51,089 nt of DNA from Coriobacteriia bacterium. Its GTDB lineage: Bacteria > Actinomycetota > Coriobacteriia > Coriobacteriales > Eggerthellaceae. The DNA is taken from NCBI GenBank assembly GCA_030523425.1, contig JAUNIP010000008.1:1-51089 (forward strand), in the 5' to 3' direction. Below the pieces are notes generated by a model. The model ran no database searches, had not been told where the DNA came from, and saw only the letters and a program-made list of their open reading frames with translations. This document shows, piece by piece, positions 28,963 to 36,936 of this stretch. How positions within the stretch are numbered: the first letter of the stretch is position 1; each line of letters begins with the position of its first letter. A program made the position numbers and the translations under genes.

Positions 28963-28978
28963 GTTTCAGGGGTGTTAC
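28963..28978 (-). promoter_or_regulatory. Candidate GlnR operator upstream of glnA
   Basis: Minus-strand GTAAC-N6-GAAAC, an exact match to the actinobacterial GlnR a-site/b-site pattern (gTnAc-n6-GaAAc). It overlaps where the -35 would lie, 10 bp upstream of the -10. Confidence 0.6.
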
Positions 28979-29008
28979 CGCGAAGGGAACCACGCCCCGC
29001 CGCACCGT

Positions 29009-29641
29009 TTAGAACTTCTGGGCGTACTCCAAGGCTTGGCGGTATAGGGCGTAGTCTTCGGGGCAGTGGGCATCGGAGGCCACGTAGTCTATCAGGCCTT
29101 CCTTCAGCATGGCGGTGGCGGCACGCCGGCGTACGCCAAAGCGGCCTTCTTCTATGAAGTTGGCGGAAAGCTGCAGGTAACAGCCCATTTCCTTCAATTC
29201 GTAGGCAATGTCTATGTCACGCTGGACGGGCACATAGCGTTCCGGGTGCGCAATGATGATGTCTAGCCCCATGCCCTGCAGCTTGAACACCAGGTTCTGC
29301 CAGTTGTTGGGCAGCTCTTCGTCGGAAAACTCCAGCAAAAACAGGCTGGTGTCCCCCAACGTCAGCTTCGGGGCCCAATCCAGGCCAATCTCGTAGAGCT
29401 TCTTCCAGTTCACTTCGCAGCCCAGGTCCATGTCAATGCCGTGTTCGGCCGCCACTTGGCTTAGCACCTTGAAGTGCGACTGGAAGCGCTTGGGGTTAAA
29501 CCAGTTGCGGCGGCAATGAGGCGTGCACACAATGCGGTCGATGCCGCTTTTCTTGGCCTCAACCAGCATGGCCTCGGATTCTTCCAGGCTTTCGGATCCG
29601 TCGTCTACGTCGTACAGAATATGGCAATGGATATCAAACAC
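29009..29641 (-). CDS. cpsB: CpsB/YwqE-type tyrosine-protein phosphatase (PHP family)
   Basis: A 210-residue manganese-dependent phosphatase of the PHP fold that dephosphorylates the BY-kinase of capsule systems. Metal-ligand motifs are DIHCHILYDVDDGS at the N-terminus, CTPHCR, a Glu in LGCEVNW, AHPERY and SDAH. It follows the CpsD-like kinase by 14 bp. Sequence identity is clear for the family; the target is inferred from context. Confidence 0.9.
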   Translation of the reverse strand: MFDIHCHILYDVDDGSESLEESEAMLVEAKKSGIDRIVCTPHCRRNWFNPKRFQSHFKVLSQVAAEHGIDMDLGCEVNWKKLYEIGLDWAPKLTLGDTSLFLLEFSDEELPNNWQNLVFKLQGMGLDIIIAHPERYVPVQRDIDIAYELKEMGCYLQLSANFIEEGRFGVRRRAATAMLKEGLIDYVASDAHCPEDYALYRQALEYAQKF

Positions 29642-29655
29642 GACGCCGCACCCGC

Positions 29656-30567
29656 CTATTCCGACGTATCGTGCGAATGGCGCCCGCGCTTGGCGGAATC
29701 ATCACTCTTGAACGCCCCCGGTGCGAAGGGGTTGTCCTTCTTCTTCGTCCGCGGCACGCCCACGCCGAAAGAATCAACGGAAACGGCATCGGCAAGGCCA
29801 GTGTCGTCGGCCCATTCGCTGATGTCGTCAGCGACAAGTTCGGTGGGCACCACGTCCATGGCGTCCTCTTCGCCTTCGGGTCCCTTGCCTTCTTCGCTGT
29901 AGTAATACGAATAGTAGTAGCTGCTACTTTCGTTGGTGGGCACAAACGTCATCACGGTGCCCAAAATGTGGGCATTACCGGCCTTCAGCTGAGTGACGGC
30001 ATTGATAACGTCCTTGCGCGGCGCACCGTGCTGGCGCAAGGCCAGCAGCGTGCCGTCAACTTGGTTGGCCACGATGGACGCATCCACGAACAGGCCTGTT
30101 GGCGGCGTGTCGATGATCACGTAGTCAAACATCTGGCGCAGGGTTTCCAGCAGCGCGCTGAAACGCTTGGTGGAAAGGATGTCAGGCGGGTTGGGCACAT
30201 GCGGTTCGGAGTCCAGGAAGTACAGGTTCTTGATGGGCGTTTCGATGATGGCCTTGTCCAGCGAAGACTTGCCGGAAAGCACCGAATACATGCCCGTCGA
30301 ACCATGCACGTCCAACATGCCGCCCAAAGAACGGCGGCGCATGTCGGCATCCACCACCAGCACGCGCTTGCCCGAAGAGGCAATGGCGCAGGCCAGGTTG
30401 GAGCACACCGTGGACTTGCCTTCGTCCATGCGGGTAGATGTTATGCAGATGGTTTTGACTTCTTCTTCCAGCGAAGCGAAGCGGATGTTGGCCAGCAGCG
30501 TCTTAGACGCATTACGCAGGCCCGGAACCTCGAACTTGCCGAGGACTTTGCGGTTCTTCTTTGCCAT
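29656..30567 (-). CDS. cpsD: CpsD/CapB-type bacterial tyrosine kinase
   Basis: BY-kinase cytoplasmic subunit (303 aa) that autophosphorylates on a C-terminal tyrosine cluster to tune polysaccharide chain length or export. Walker A is TSTRMDEGKST (about 43-53, DEGKS instead of the common GEGKS), Walker A' VLVVDADMRRR (69-79) and Walker B VIIDTPP (150-156). The tyrosine cluster SYYYSYYYS is at residues 216-224 but is not terminal: an acidic tail of about 80 residues follows, ending in a short basic stretch. It follows the CpsC-like membrane activator by 2 bp. Confidence 0.92.
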   Translation of the reverse strand: MAKKNRKVLGKFEVPGLRNASKTLLANIRFASLEEEVKTICITSTRMDEGKSTVCSNLACAIASSGKRVLVVDADMRRRSLGGMLDVHGSTGMYSVLSGKSSLDKAIIETPIKNLYFLDSEPHVPNPPDILSTKRFSALLETLRQMFDYVIIDTPPTGLFVDASIVANQVDGTLLALRQHGAPRKDVINAVTQLKAGNAHILGTVMTFVPTNESSSYYYSYYYSEEGKGPEGEEDAMDVVPTELVADDISEWADDTGLADAVSVDSFGVGVPRTKKKDNPFAPGAFKSDDSAKRGRHSHDTSE

Positions 30568-30569
30568 GA

Positions 30570-31232
30570 TTAGTTCGCATCCTTCACGTAGGGCATGCGG
30601 CCAATGACCGGCAAGCCAAGCAGTTCTTCGGCTTCTTCATCAGACTTGATGGTGGTATCCAGCATGTCCATCAGCACGATGATGGCGATGGCCAAAAACA
30701 GGCCGGCAAGCAGCGCCACCAGTGTGTACATCACGCGGTTGGGACCGGAAGGGGTTTCAGGCGTTTGTGCTTCCTCCACGACGTTGACGGCTTCCAGGTT
30801 CATGACGTCAACGGCCACCGTTGCCGTTTGGCGTGCCAATTCGTTGGCCACCTTCGCCGCGGATTCAGGGTTGGTGCCCGTAACCTTCAGCGAAATGATG
30901 CGGTTGGTGGTAGAGCTGCCCACAGAAGTGTTAAAGCCCGTCAGCTTGTCCACGCCCAGCGCAGCGGCCGCAGCGTCGGTCACGCGGCTGGTTTTCGCCA
31001 GCTCCGCGATGTCGTTGGCAATGTATTGGCTGGCAGTCATGTCCGAAGACGTGACGGAGTCGCTGGTGGTGGAAGCACTGCGCGTCAGCACGTACAGCGA
31101 CGTTTCAGCCGTGTATTGGTTGGGCAAGATGCCCCAGCACACAATGGCGGTAATAACAGCGAAAGCAACCGGCATGGCAATGACCAGCCACAGGTTCTTT
31201 CGCAGCAGACTCAGTAATTCTAAAAGAGTCAT
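30570..31232 (-). CDS. cpsC: CpsC/Wzz-type chain length determinant, kinase activator
   Basis: A 220-residue membrane protein with two helices, near residues 14-34 and 175-199, flanking an extracytoplasmic domain. The Pro-rich segment TPETPSGPNR before the second helix is the Wzz signature. In Gram-positive systems this subunit recruits and activates CpsD. It opens the cpsC-cpsD-cpsB operon. A TATACT box in the palindrome TAGTATACTA lies at about 31273-31282, 40 bp upstream. Confidence 0.9.
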   Translation of the reverse strand: MTLLELLSLLRKNLWLVIAMPVAFAVITAIVCWGILPNQYTAETSLYVLTRSASTTSDSVTSSDMTASQYIANDIAELAKTSRVTDAAAAALGVDKLTGFNTSVGSSTTNRIISLKVTGTNPESAAKVANELARQTATVAVDVMNLEAVNVVEEAQTPETPSGPNRVMYTLVALLAGLFLAIAIIVLMDMLDTTIKSDEEAEELLGLPVIGRMPYVKDAN

Positions 31233-31314
31233 GAACGGGTCTCCTTGTTGGTTCTAGACACAAAGCACACGCTAGTATACTACAGCGCCCACGCCTGTTG
31301 TGGCAGCCTGACGA

Positions 31315-31755
31315 CTATCTCTTACCACCAGCGGTCAAAAAAGGGCAGGCATCTGTCGGGGTTAACACCGAAACACCTGCTTCCGATAGCATTTCCGCGA
31401 ACACTCCGTTGCCGGGAACCAGCGTTCCCGTGAAAGTGCCGTCGTAGATGGTACCCCACCCGCAGCTGGGGCTGCGCGGCTGCAGCACGGCCACGTCGCA
31501 GCCGCACGCTTGCGCCAGGCACGCGCGGGCGCCAGCCACAAACGCGGCGGTCACGTCTTCGCCTTCGGCGTTCAGCACGCAATCCCCCACCCGTTCGGCC
31601 GGCACGCGCGGCCGGGGCAGCCCGCCGGCCGTTTCTGGGCAAACGGGCACCACTTCGTGTTCCTGCAGAGCTTCCACCAGGGCAATGTTCAGGTTGTTCC
31701 CCCCGTTGTACTTGCAGTTATGCCCCAGCAAGCACGCACTAACTGCCACCCGCAT
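31315..31755 (-). CDS. DUF523 (YbbK) family protein
   Basis: A 146-residue cytoplasmic protein with conserved Cys motifs: SACLLGHNCKYNG at the N-terminus, PVCPETAGGLPRPR, LQPRSPSCG and a final DACPF. The fold is known as DUF523; no reaction is established that I can state. The start at 31755 was chosen because a G-rich ribosome binding site precedes it and family members begin with this motif. It is divergent from the HelD gene. Confidence 0.85.
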   Translation of the reverse strand: MRVAVSACLLGHNCKYNGGNNLNIALVEALQEHEVVPVCPETAGGLPRPRVPAERVGDCVLNAEGEDVTAAFVAGARACLAQACGCDVAVLQPRSPSCGWGTIYDGTFTGTLVPGNGVFAEMLSEAGVSVLTPTDACPFLTAGGKR

Positions 31756-31841
31756 AGGCCCCCCTTTCACTTTTTTCACCACGCACACCCTAACATGCGG
31801 TAAAATTTTTCGTCCGAATTTTTTGGTAAAGGAGAAGTTGC

Positions 31842-33947
31842 GTGAGTACCGACCCCACGTTTGACGAAGAGCAGCGCCGTTTGAGCGAAACGTATGCGAA
31901 GCTGCAAGACATCGAAGCCGACCTGACGGCAAAGCTGAACATGCTGTCCACCGAAGCGGCCGAAGATATTGCCGCCATGCGTGACGAGCTGGCCTTCGAC
32001 TTCGCGGAAAGCGACCACACCTTCGACACCTTCACCGAATACGAACTGATGAACAAGGTGATAGACGCCTACAACCTGTCCAACGACATCAACAAGGAAA
32101 AGCTGACGCGCACGCTGATGCTGCTGCAGCGCCCTTACTTTGCGAAGGTGACGCTGCAGTTCAAGCCGGACGCGGCGCCGCGGGACATCTACTTAGGCGC
32201 GGCGGGCATGACCGACGAAAAGCGGCGACACTTCATCATAGACTGGCGCTCTCCGGTGGCCGAAGTGTATTACAACCAAGAAAACGGCCCCACGCAGTAT
32301 GTGGCCGACGGGCGCGTGATCACGTGCGACCTGCAGCTGCGCCGGCAATTCGACTTAGACCGCAATGTGCTGCATTCCTACTTCGACACCACGGTGGCCA
32401 TAGAAGACCCGCTGTTGCTGAAGGCCCTGCGCAAGCGGCGGTCGGACAAGCTGCAGGCCATCACCACCACCATCCAGCGCGAACAAAACCGTGTGATTCG
32501 CCACGCCGACGTGCCCGTACTGCTGGTGAATGGCATTGCCGGCAGCGGCAAGACCAGCGTGCTTTTGCAACGCATAGCGTATTTGCTGTACACGTACCGG
32601 GACACCCTTGACGCGCGCAACGTGTGCCTGATCACGCCGAACCCGGTGTTTCAGCGCTACATAGACAAGGTGCTGCCCGAAATGGGAGAGCGCAACCCGC
32701 AAACGCTTACCTGGGAACAACTGATGGGCCGCTTAGGCCAAGGCGACGCCGGGGCCGATGGCACCGTGAGCGTGGAAGACTTGCGCGCCATAGACGCGCG
32801 GCTGGAAGGCTTCACGTTTGAGGACGACGACTTCTGCGACATTATGGCCGGCAACGTGCGCGCCGTTTCTGCCCAGCAAGCGCGCAGCGTGGCGAACAGC
32901 TTGGCACACCTGAAGCCCGGCCCACGCTTTTGCAGCCTGGTAGGCGAACAGTTACGCGATAAGCTGGAAAACAAGATGGCGTCCTTGGCGTCATCCGATG
33001 CCGTGCATGGCGACATGATGGAGCTGCCCGTTGACGAGCAGATTCGGCTGTTCGGCTATCGCATATTCCCGCAAAGCGAAGAAGAATTCCAGCAGCTGGC
33101 GAAAACGTATTTGGCCGCGAAGTTCGCGCCGGCCTTCGACGCCATTGAAAGTGCCGGTTGGCTGCGGCTGAACCGCATTGGCATGCGGCTTCTGGGCAAG
33201 GAAAACCTTTCGCCCACCGAATGGATTTACCTGAAGCTGGCGCTGACCAACCAAGGCAACAGCAACGTGCAGTTTGTGATGCTTGACGAGGTGCAGGATT
33301 ACACGTTGGCCCAGCTGATGATGCTGCAGCGGTATTTCAGCAACGCGCACTTTTTGCTGCTAGGCGACGAAAACCAGGCCGTGAAGCCCGGCACCGCCAG
33401 CTTCGCGGACATCAAGGCGCTGTTCGCGGCGCGGCTGGGTGCCGAAAACGTGGAAGAGTGCCGGCTGATGACCAGCTATCGGTCGTCGCCGGAGATAACC
33501 GCGCTGTTCGCGGGCCTGCTAGACGCCACCGCGCGCATAGACATCACTTCCGTGCAGCGCGAAGGCGAAGCGCCCGTGGTTGTTGCGTGCGAGCCTGCCG
33601 CTTATGAGGACACGCTGCGGCAGCACGTGGTTGCCGCGCGCGAACGCGAAGGGCTTTCGGCGGTCATTTGCTCTAGCAAGAAGGTTGCCCGCCGCTTGGC
33701 GCAAGCGCTAGGCGAAGACGCCCCGCAGCTTTTGGCGGAAAACGCCGCGCTGCCCGCGCAGGGCGTGGTGATGATGCACCTGGAACTGGCCAAAGGCCTG
33801 GAATTCGACAGCGTGATAGTGCCCGATGCGCAGGCTGATAACTACCCCGACACTCCCCTTGCGCGCCGGCGCCTGTACACCGCGCTGTCCCGCGCCACCC
33901 AGCACGCAACCGTGCTGTCCTGCGGTGAAATGACGCCGCTGCTGTAA
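31842..33947 (+). CDS. helD: HelD-type RNA polymerase recycling helicase
   Basis: A UvrD/Rep superfamily 1 ATPase of the HelD type (701 aa), which inserts into RNA polymerase and frees it from stalled complexes. The N-terminal coiled-coil arm covers residues 1-80. RRHFIIDWRSPVAEVYYN is characteristic of the family, Walker A is GIAGSGKTSVL and the Walker B-like site is MLDEVQDYT. Late helicase motifs include TSYRSSPEIT and KGLEFDSVIV. The start is GTG, 5-8 bp after AAGGAG. It is a single-gene unit ending at a shared bidirectional terminator. Confidence 0.93.
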   Translation: MSTDPTFDEEQRRLSETYAKLQDIEADLTAKLNMLSTEAAEDIAAMRDELAFDFAESDHTFDTFTEYELMNKVIDAYNLSNDINKEKLTRTLMLLQRPYFAKVTLQFKPDAAPRDIYLGAAGMTDEKRRHFIIDWRSPVAEVYYNQENGPTQYVADGRVITCDLQLRRQFDLDRNVLHSYFDTTVAIEDPLLLKALRKRRSDKLQAITTTIQREQNRVIRHADVPVLLVNGIAGSGKTSVLLQRIAYLLYTYRDTLDARNVCLITPNPVFQRYIDKVLPEMGERNPQTLTWEQLMGRLGQGDAGADGTVSVEDLRAIDARLEGFTFEDDDFCDIMAGNVRAVSAQQARSVANSLAHLKPGPRFCSLVGEQLRDKLENKMASLASSDAVHGDMMELPVDEQIRLFGYRIFPQSEEEFQQLAKTYLAAKFAPAFDAIESAGWLRLNRIGMRLLGKENLSPTEWIYLKLALTNQGNSNVQFVMLDEVQDYTLAQLMMLQRYFSNAHFLLLGDENQAVKPGTASFADIKALFAARLGAENVEECRLMTSYRSSPEITALFAGLLDATARIDITSVQREGEAPVVVACEPAAYEDTLRQHVVAAREREGLSAVICSSKKVARRLAQALGEDAPQLLAENAALPAQGVVMMHLELAKGLEFDSVIVPDAQADNYPDTPLARRRLYTALSRATQHATVLSCGEMTPLL

Positions 33948-33970
33948 GGCGGGCGCGCCCGCAGGCACGA

Positions 33971-34001
33971 AAAAGGCCCGAAGCGGGTGCTTCGGGCCTT
34001 T
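33971..34001. terminator. Bidirectional terminator between helD and the SPFH gene
   Basis: Stem AAAGGCCCGAAGC / GCTTCGGGCCTTT. On the minus strand it is followed by TTTTTCG; on the plus strand only by TTTCGC. It serves the SPFH gene best and probably also helD. Confidence 0.8.
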
Positions 34002-34021
34002 CGCATGCTGGGGGGCTGATC

Positions 34022-35359
34022 CTAGAACGGATTGCCGCATTCGGGGCAGAACTTCGGGGGGTTCGCCGGGTTTTCGGGCTGCCAGCCGCACTTCGCGCAC
34101 ACAACGGGAGCGGGGGCGGGCTTGCCGCATTCCTGGCAGAACTTGCCGGTGTTGGTGTTGCCGCATTCGCACACCCACGAACCGGCAGCCGGAGCCGGGG
34201 CCGGCTGGGGCTGGCCGCAGTTCTGGCAGAACTTGCCGGTGTTGGTGGTGCCGCACGAGCACACCCAACCAGCCGCCGCAGCAGCCTGGCCTGCGCCGCC
34301 GAAGCCGCCGCCAGCCGCCTGCTGGTACTGGTTCTGGTACTGCGGGATTTCGCCCATGGGCTGCTGGACGGCGGCGTTGGTGGACTGGTTGCCCATCATG
34401 CCGGCCATACCCATGCCCATGAAGCCCGTCATGGCGCCGCCTTCGTTGGCTGCAGCCGTGCGCATGGCATCCGCCGCAGCGGCAGACGTGACCGCGGCAC
34501 GCATATTCGGATCGCGCATGGCGCCCGCCTTCTGCATGTCCTTGATCATCTGCTCGTCTTCTTCGGAAGCCACGATGGAATTCACACCGAAGCTGACCAC
34601 CTTCAGGCCGCGCAACTCGCCCCACTTCTCGGAAAGCTCATCGTTGAGCGCGTCGCACAGCTCCATGGTGTGAGCAGGCACGGCGCTGTAACGGATGCCG
34701 GCTTCGGAAAGCTTGCCAAAGGCAGGCTGCAGGGCGGAAAGCAATTCCGTCTTCAGCTGGGAATCAATCTGGTCGCGCGTGTAGTCGCCGGCAACGTTGC
34801 CCACCACGTTGGTGTAGAACAAAATGGGGTCGACCATCTTGTAGGAATATTCGCCGTTGCAACGCACGGAAATGTCCACGTCAAGGCCTATGTTGGCGTC
34901 GACCACGCGGAAGGGCACAGGGCTGGGGGTGCCATACTTGTTGCCCACGATTTCCTTGATGTTGAAGTAGTACACGCGCTGGTCGTGCCCGGTGTCGCCA
35001 CCGTAAGTGAAACGCGCGCCAAACTTCTTGAAGGATTCCACGATGCCGTTGCCCAAACCGCCGTAGAAGATGGTGGGCTCAGTGGACTGGTCGTAGGTGA
35101 ATTCGCCCGGTTCCGCGCTGAATTCAACCACTTTGCCCTGGTCAACAATGGCCATGGCCTGGCCTTCGTTCACCACGATGGTAGAACCGTTGGTGATGAT
35201 GTTTTCACTGCCCCTGGTGTTAGAGCTGCGGCCGTTTTTGTGCTGAACGCCCTTGGTAACCAGCACGTTGGCGTCAATGGAATCGCAGATGAAATACTCT
35301 TTCCATTGGTCGGCAAGCACGCCGCCTGCTGCGCCTAAGGCAGCCTTAATGAGGCCCAT
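34022..35359 (-). CDS. SPFH-domain protein with three C-terminal zinc ribbons (YdjI-like)
   Basis: A 445-residue protein resembling Bacillus YdjI. Residues 1-330 are an SPFH/band-7 type domain. A Met/Ala/Gly-rich linker (MGMGMAGMMG) follows, then Gln/Tyr and Gly/Ala low-complexity sequence. Three short zinc ribbons end the protein: WVCSCG..FCQNCG, WVCECG..FCQECG and VCAKCG..FCPECG. The first two share the repeat TNTGKFCQ. YdjI helps place PspA at the membrane in Bacillus; no pspA is in this window. Start 35359 has AAAGGAG before it. An extended -10 (TGC-GATAAT) lies 52 bp upstream. Confidence 0.85.
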   Translation of the reverse strand: MGLIKAALGAAGGVLADQWKEYFICDSIDANVLVTKGVQHKNGRSSNTRGSENIITNGSTIVVNEGQAMAIVDQGKVVEFSAEPGEFTYDQSTEPTIFYGGLGNGIVESFKKFGARFTYGGDTGHDQRVYYFNIKEIVGNKYGTPSPVPFRVVDANIGLDVDISVRCNGEYSYKMVDPILFYTNVVGNVAGDYTRDQIDSQLKTELLSALQPAFGKLSEAGIRYSAVPAHTMELCDALNDELSEKWGELRGLKVVSFGVNSIVASEEDEQMIKDMQKAGAMRDPNMRAAVTSAAAADAMRTAAANEGGAMTGFMGMGMAGMMGNQSTNAAVQQPMGEIPQYQNQYQQAAGGGFGGAGQAAAAAGWVCSCGTTNTGKFCQNCGQPQPAPAPAAGSWVCECGNTNTGKFCQECGKPAPAPVVCAKCGWQPENPANPPKFCPECGNPF

Positions 35360-35410
35360 AAGCACTCCTTTCAAGATAGCGGTGCAACCCGCGCTTATCT
35401 TTGCCCTTGC

Positions 35411-35419
35411 ATTATCGCA
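35411..35419 (-). promoter_or_regulatory. Extended -10 element for the SPFH gene
   Basis: Minus-strand TGC-GATAAT within GTGCGATAATG, 52 bp before the start; the same 11-mer precedes tig. Confidence 0.45.
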
Positions 35420-35493
35420 CGGGTTAGGCGAAATTCGGCCGACATTGTGCCTGAGCCACGAACAACTTATCTGCACCTTACGCACACCACGAA

Positions 35494-35520
35494 GAAGGCG
35501 CCCACGCGGGACGCCTTCTC
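35494..35520 (-). terminator. Hairpin after the 52-aa membrane protein gene
   Basis: 8-bp stem AGAAGGCG / CGCCTTCT with an 11-nt loop, 41 bp past the stop. Only TTCG follows on the minus strand, so termination is uncertain. Confidence 0.45.
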
Positions 35521-35561
35521 CGGGAATTTTTGTGGAAATGAAGAGCTAGAAGTGATGTGCG

Positions 35562-35720
35562 TTACAGGAACAACCCCATGGCTGCTATAACGACACCGGC
35601 AACCGTCGCTGCTCGGTAGACGTTGCGGGGGCTGCGATCGAAGCGCTGGCGGTCGAGAAGGATAACGCCGCCCAAGGCGATGATCAGGCCGATTCCGATG
35701 AGTACTATAGTTGCGATCAT
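35562..35720 (-). CDS. Small two-helix membrane protein (52 aa)
   Basis: An ATG-to-TAA frame of 52 residues. It reads as a hydrophobic helix (MIATIVLIGIGLIIALGGVI), a charged loop with LDRQRFDRSPRN, and a second hydrophobic helix ending in FL. AAAGGA lies 7-10 bp before the ATG. Predicted topology is a hairpin in the membrane with the basic loop inside. The family is not recognised. It is divergent from the Crp/Fnr regulator and upstream of, and on the same strand as, the SPFH gene. Confidence 0.7.
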   Translation of the reverse strand: MIATIVLIGIGLIIALGGVILLDRQRFDRSPRNVYRAATVAGVVIAAMGLFL

Positions 35721-35769
35721 GTTCGTTTCCTTTCTCGTTCGTGAACAGTTCTTTCGCGGTGTGCGCCTT

Positions 35770-35798
35770 GGGGGCAGCAGCCCTTTTCAACTGCCCCC
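35770..35798. promoter_or_regulatory. Inverted repeat in the divergent promoter region
   Basis: Perfect GGGGGCAG-N13-CTGCCCCC lying between the 52-aa gene and the Crp/Fnr gene, directly before a possible -35. It may be an operator or an RNA hairpin; the sequence does not decide. Confidence 0.45.
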
Positions 35799-35826
35799 TT
35801 GGCTTGTGCACAATAAGCACTATACT
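35799..35826 (+). promoter_or_regulatory. Promoter of the Crp/Fnr regulator
   Basis: TTGGCT (35799-35804), 16-bp spacer, TATACT (35821-35826), 50 bp before the TTG start. Confidence 0.5.
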
Positions 35827-35875
35827 GAGCGCTGTAAGAGGTTTTCGTTGTAAATACAACGGATTGGAGATTTTT

Positions 35876-36547
35876 TTGGATTTTTATTATTTGAAGCGCA
35901 GCCTGCTGTTCCAAGGCTGCACCGAAGAGCAGATAAACATGATGCTGACCTGCTTCGATGCGAAAATGCGCAGCTACCAGAAAAACGAAATCATTAGACC
36001 TGCGGGGCGCAACGTTACCACCATCGGCTTGATTCTTGAAGGAAATGTGCGCGTGCAGCACACCGACCCGTGGGGCAACGTGAGCATTGTGACGTTTGCC
36101 GAAGTAGGCAAGACCATCGGCGAGGCCTACGCCTGCGCGCCGAGCCGACCGCTGATGGTGGACATTGTGGCCAACACCGACTGCACCATTGTGTTCATGA
36201 ACGCCCACAAGATGATGCACCGATGCCCCAAGCGCTGCGAATGCCACCTGCGCGTGTCCACCAACCTGACCGAACTGATAGCGGTGCGCAATCTGGAGCT
36301 GGCCCGCCACGGCTACATAGCCACCAAGAAAAGCACCCGCCAAAAGGTGATAGCCTACCTGTCGCTGATGGCCACCGAACGAGGCAGCCTGGAATTCGAC
36401 ATCCCCTACAACCGCGAACAATTGACCAGCTACCTAGGCGTAGACCGCAGCGCCCTTTCCGCCGAGCTAAGCCGCATGAAGAAAGCCGGCATAATAGACT
36501 ACCGCAAAAACCACTTCATCCTGAACGAGCAAGGAGAAGTAATCTAA
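35876..36547 (+). CDS. Crp/Fnr family transcriptional regulator
   Basis: A 223-residue regulator. The N-terminal cyclic-nucleotide-binding-like beta-barrel contains GLILEGNVRVQHTDPWGN and EAYACAPSRP. The family-typical C117-x3-C-x-C motif (CPKRCECH) precedes the long dimer helix, and a winged helix-turn-helix (about 178-215, NREQLTSYLGVDRSALS) ends the protein. No N-terminal Fe-S Cys cluster of the Fnr type is present, so the effector is unknown. The TTG start is chosen because GGAG lies 6 bp before it and no ATG or GTG fits. Confidence 0.85.
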   Translation: MDFYYLKRSLLFQGCTEEQINMMLTCFDAKMRSYQKNEIIRPAGRNVTTIGLILEGNVRVQHTDPWGNVSIVTFAEVGKTIGEAYACAPSRPLMVDIVANTDCTIVFMNAHKMMHRCPKRCECHLRVSTNLTELIAVRNLELARHGYIATKKSTRQKVIAYLSLMATERGSLEFDIPYNREQLTSYLGVDRSALSAELSRMKKAGIIDYRKNHFILNEQGEVI

Positions 36548-36597
36548 AGGATGGCAAGCGACCGGATCACTTGTCGCCTTTTCGGGGCAGTGGTCAG

Positions 36598-36886
36598 AAA
36601 AGGCGCCCTGTGAACGAACAGACGCCGCACGGCGCATCGGCGGGCCCTGCCAGAGCCGTAAAAATGCTGGCCGTGAACGAATGAACGGCACTCAAAAAAG
36701 TAAAAAGCTGATTATGAACGAATCAGCCTGGCATGCTGCCTTCTCAGAGGCCCTTGCAGGAGGTTTGTTCGTGCATAGCCCGCGTTTTTGCGTCCTAAGC
36801 TTCTGAGGCCCCAAGCCAATTCGTTCACAATCAGCATTTTTGCTTTTCCATACCCACCCCATTCGTTCACAACCCGCCTTTTTACG
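36598..36886. repeat. Six copies of a short GTGAACGAAT-type motif
   Basis: Direct copies at 36598-36619, 36658-36682 and 36702-36725; inverted copies at 36767-36788, 36819-36841 and 36861-36886. Each has an A-run, a GC-rich middle (GCTG or GCGGG type) and TGAACGAA or TTCGTTCA. Confidence 0.7.
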
Positions 36887-36936
36887 ACCCAAGACCCAAA
36901 AGCCGCCAAGATACCCTGTCCCAAGTCATCCAACCA

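Noticed and set aside
33708-34625. 305-codon minus-strand frame overlapping helD and the SPFH gene
   Set aside because: It is out of frame with the SPFH gene, crosses the terminator and has a low-complexity translation.
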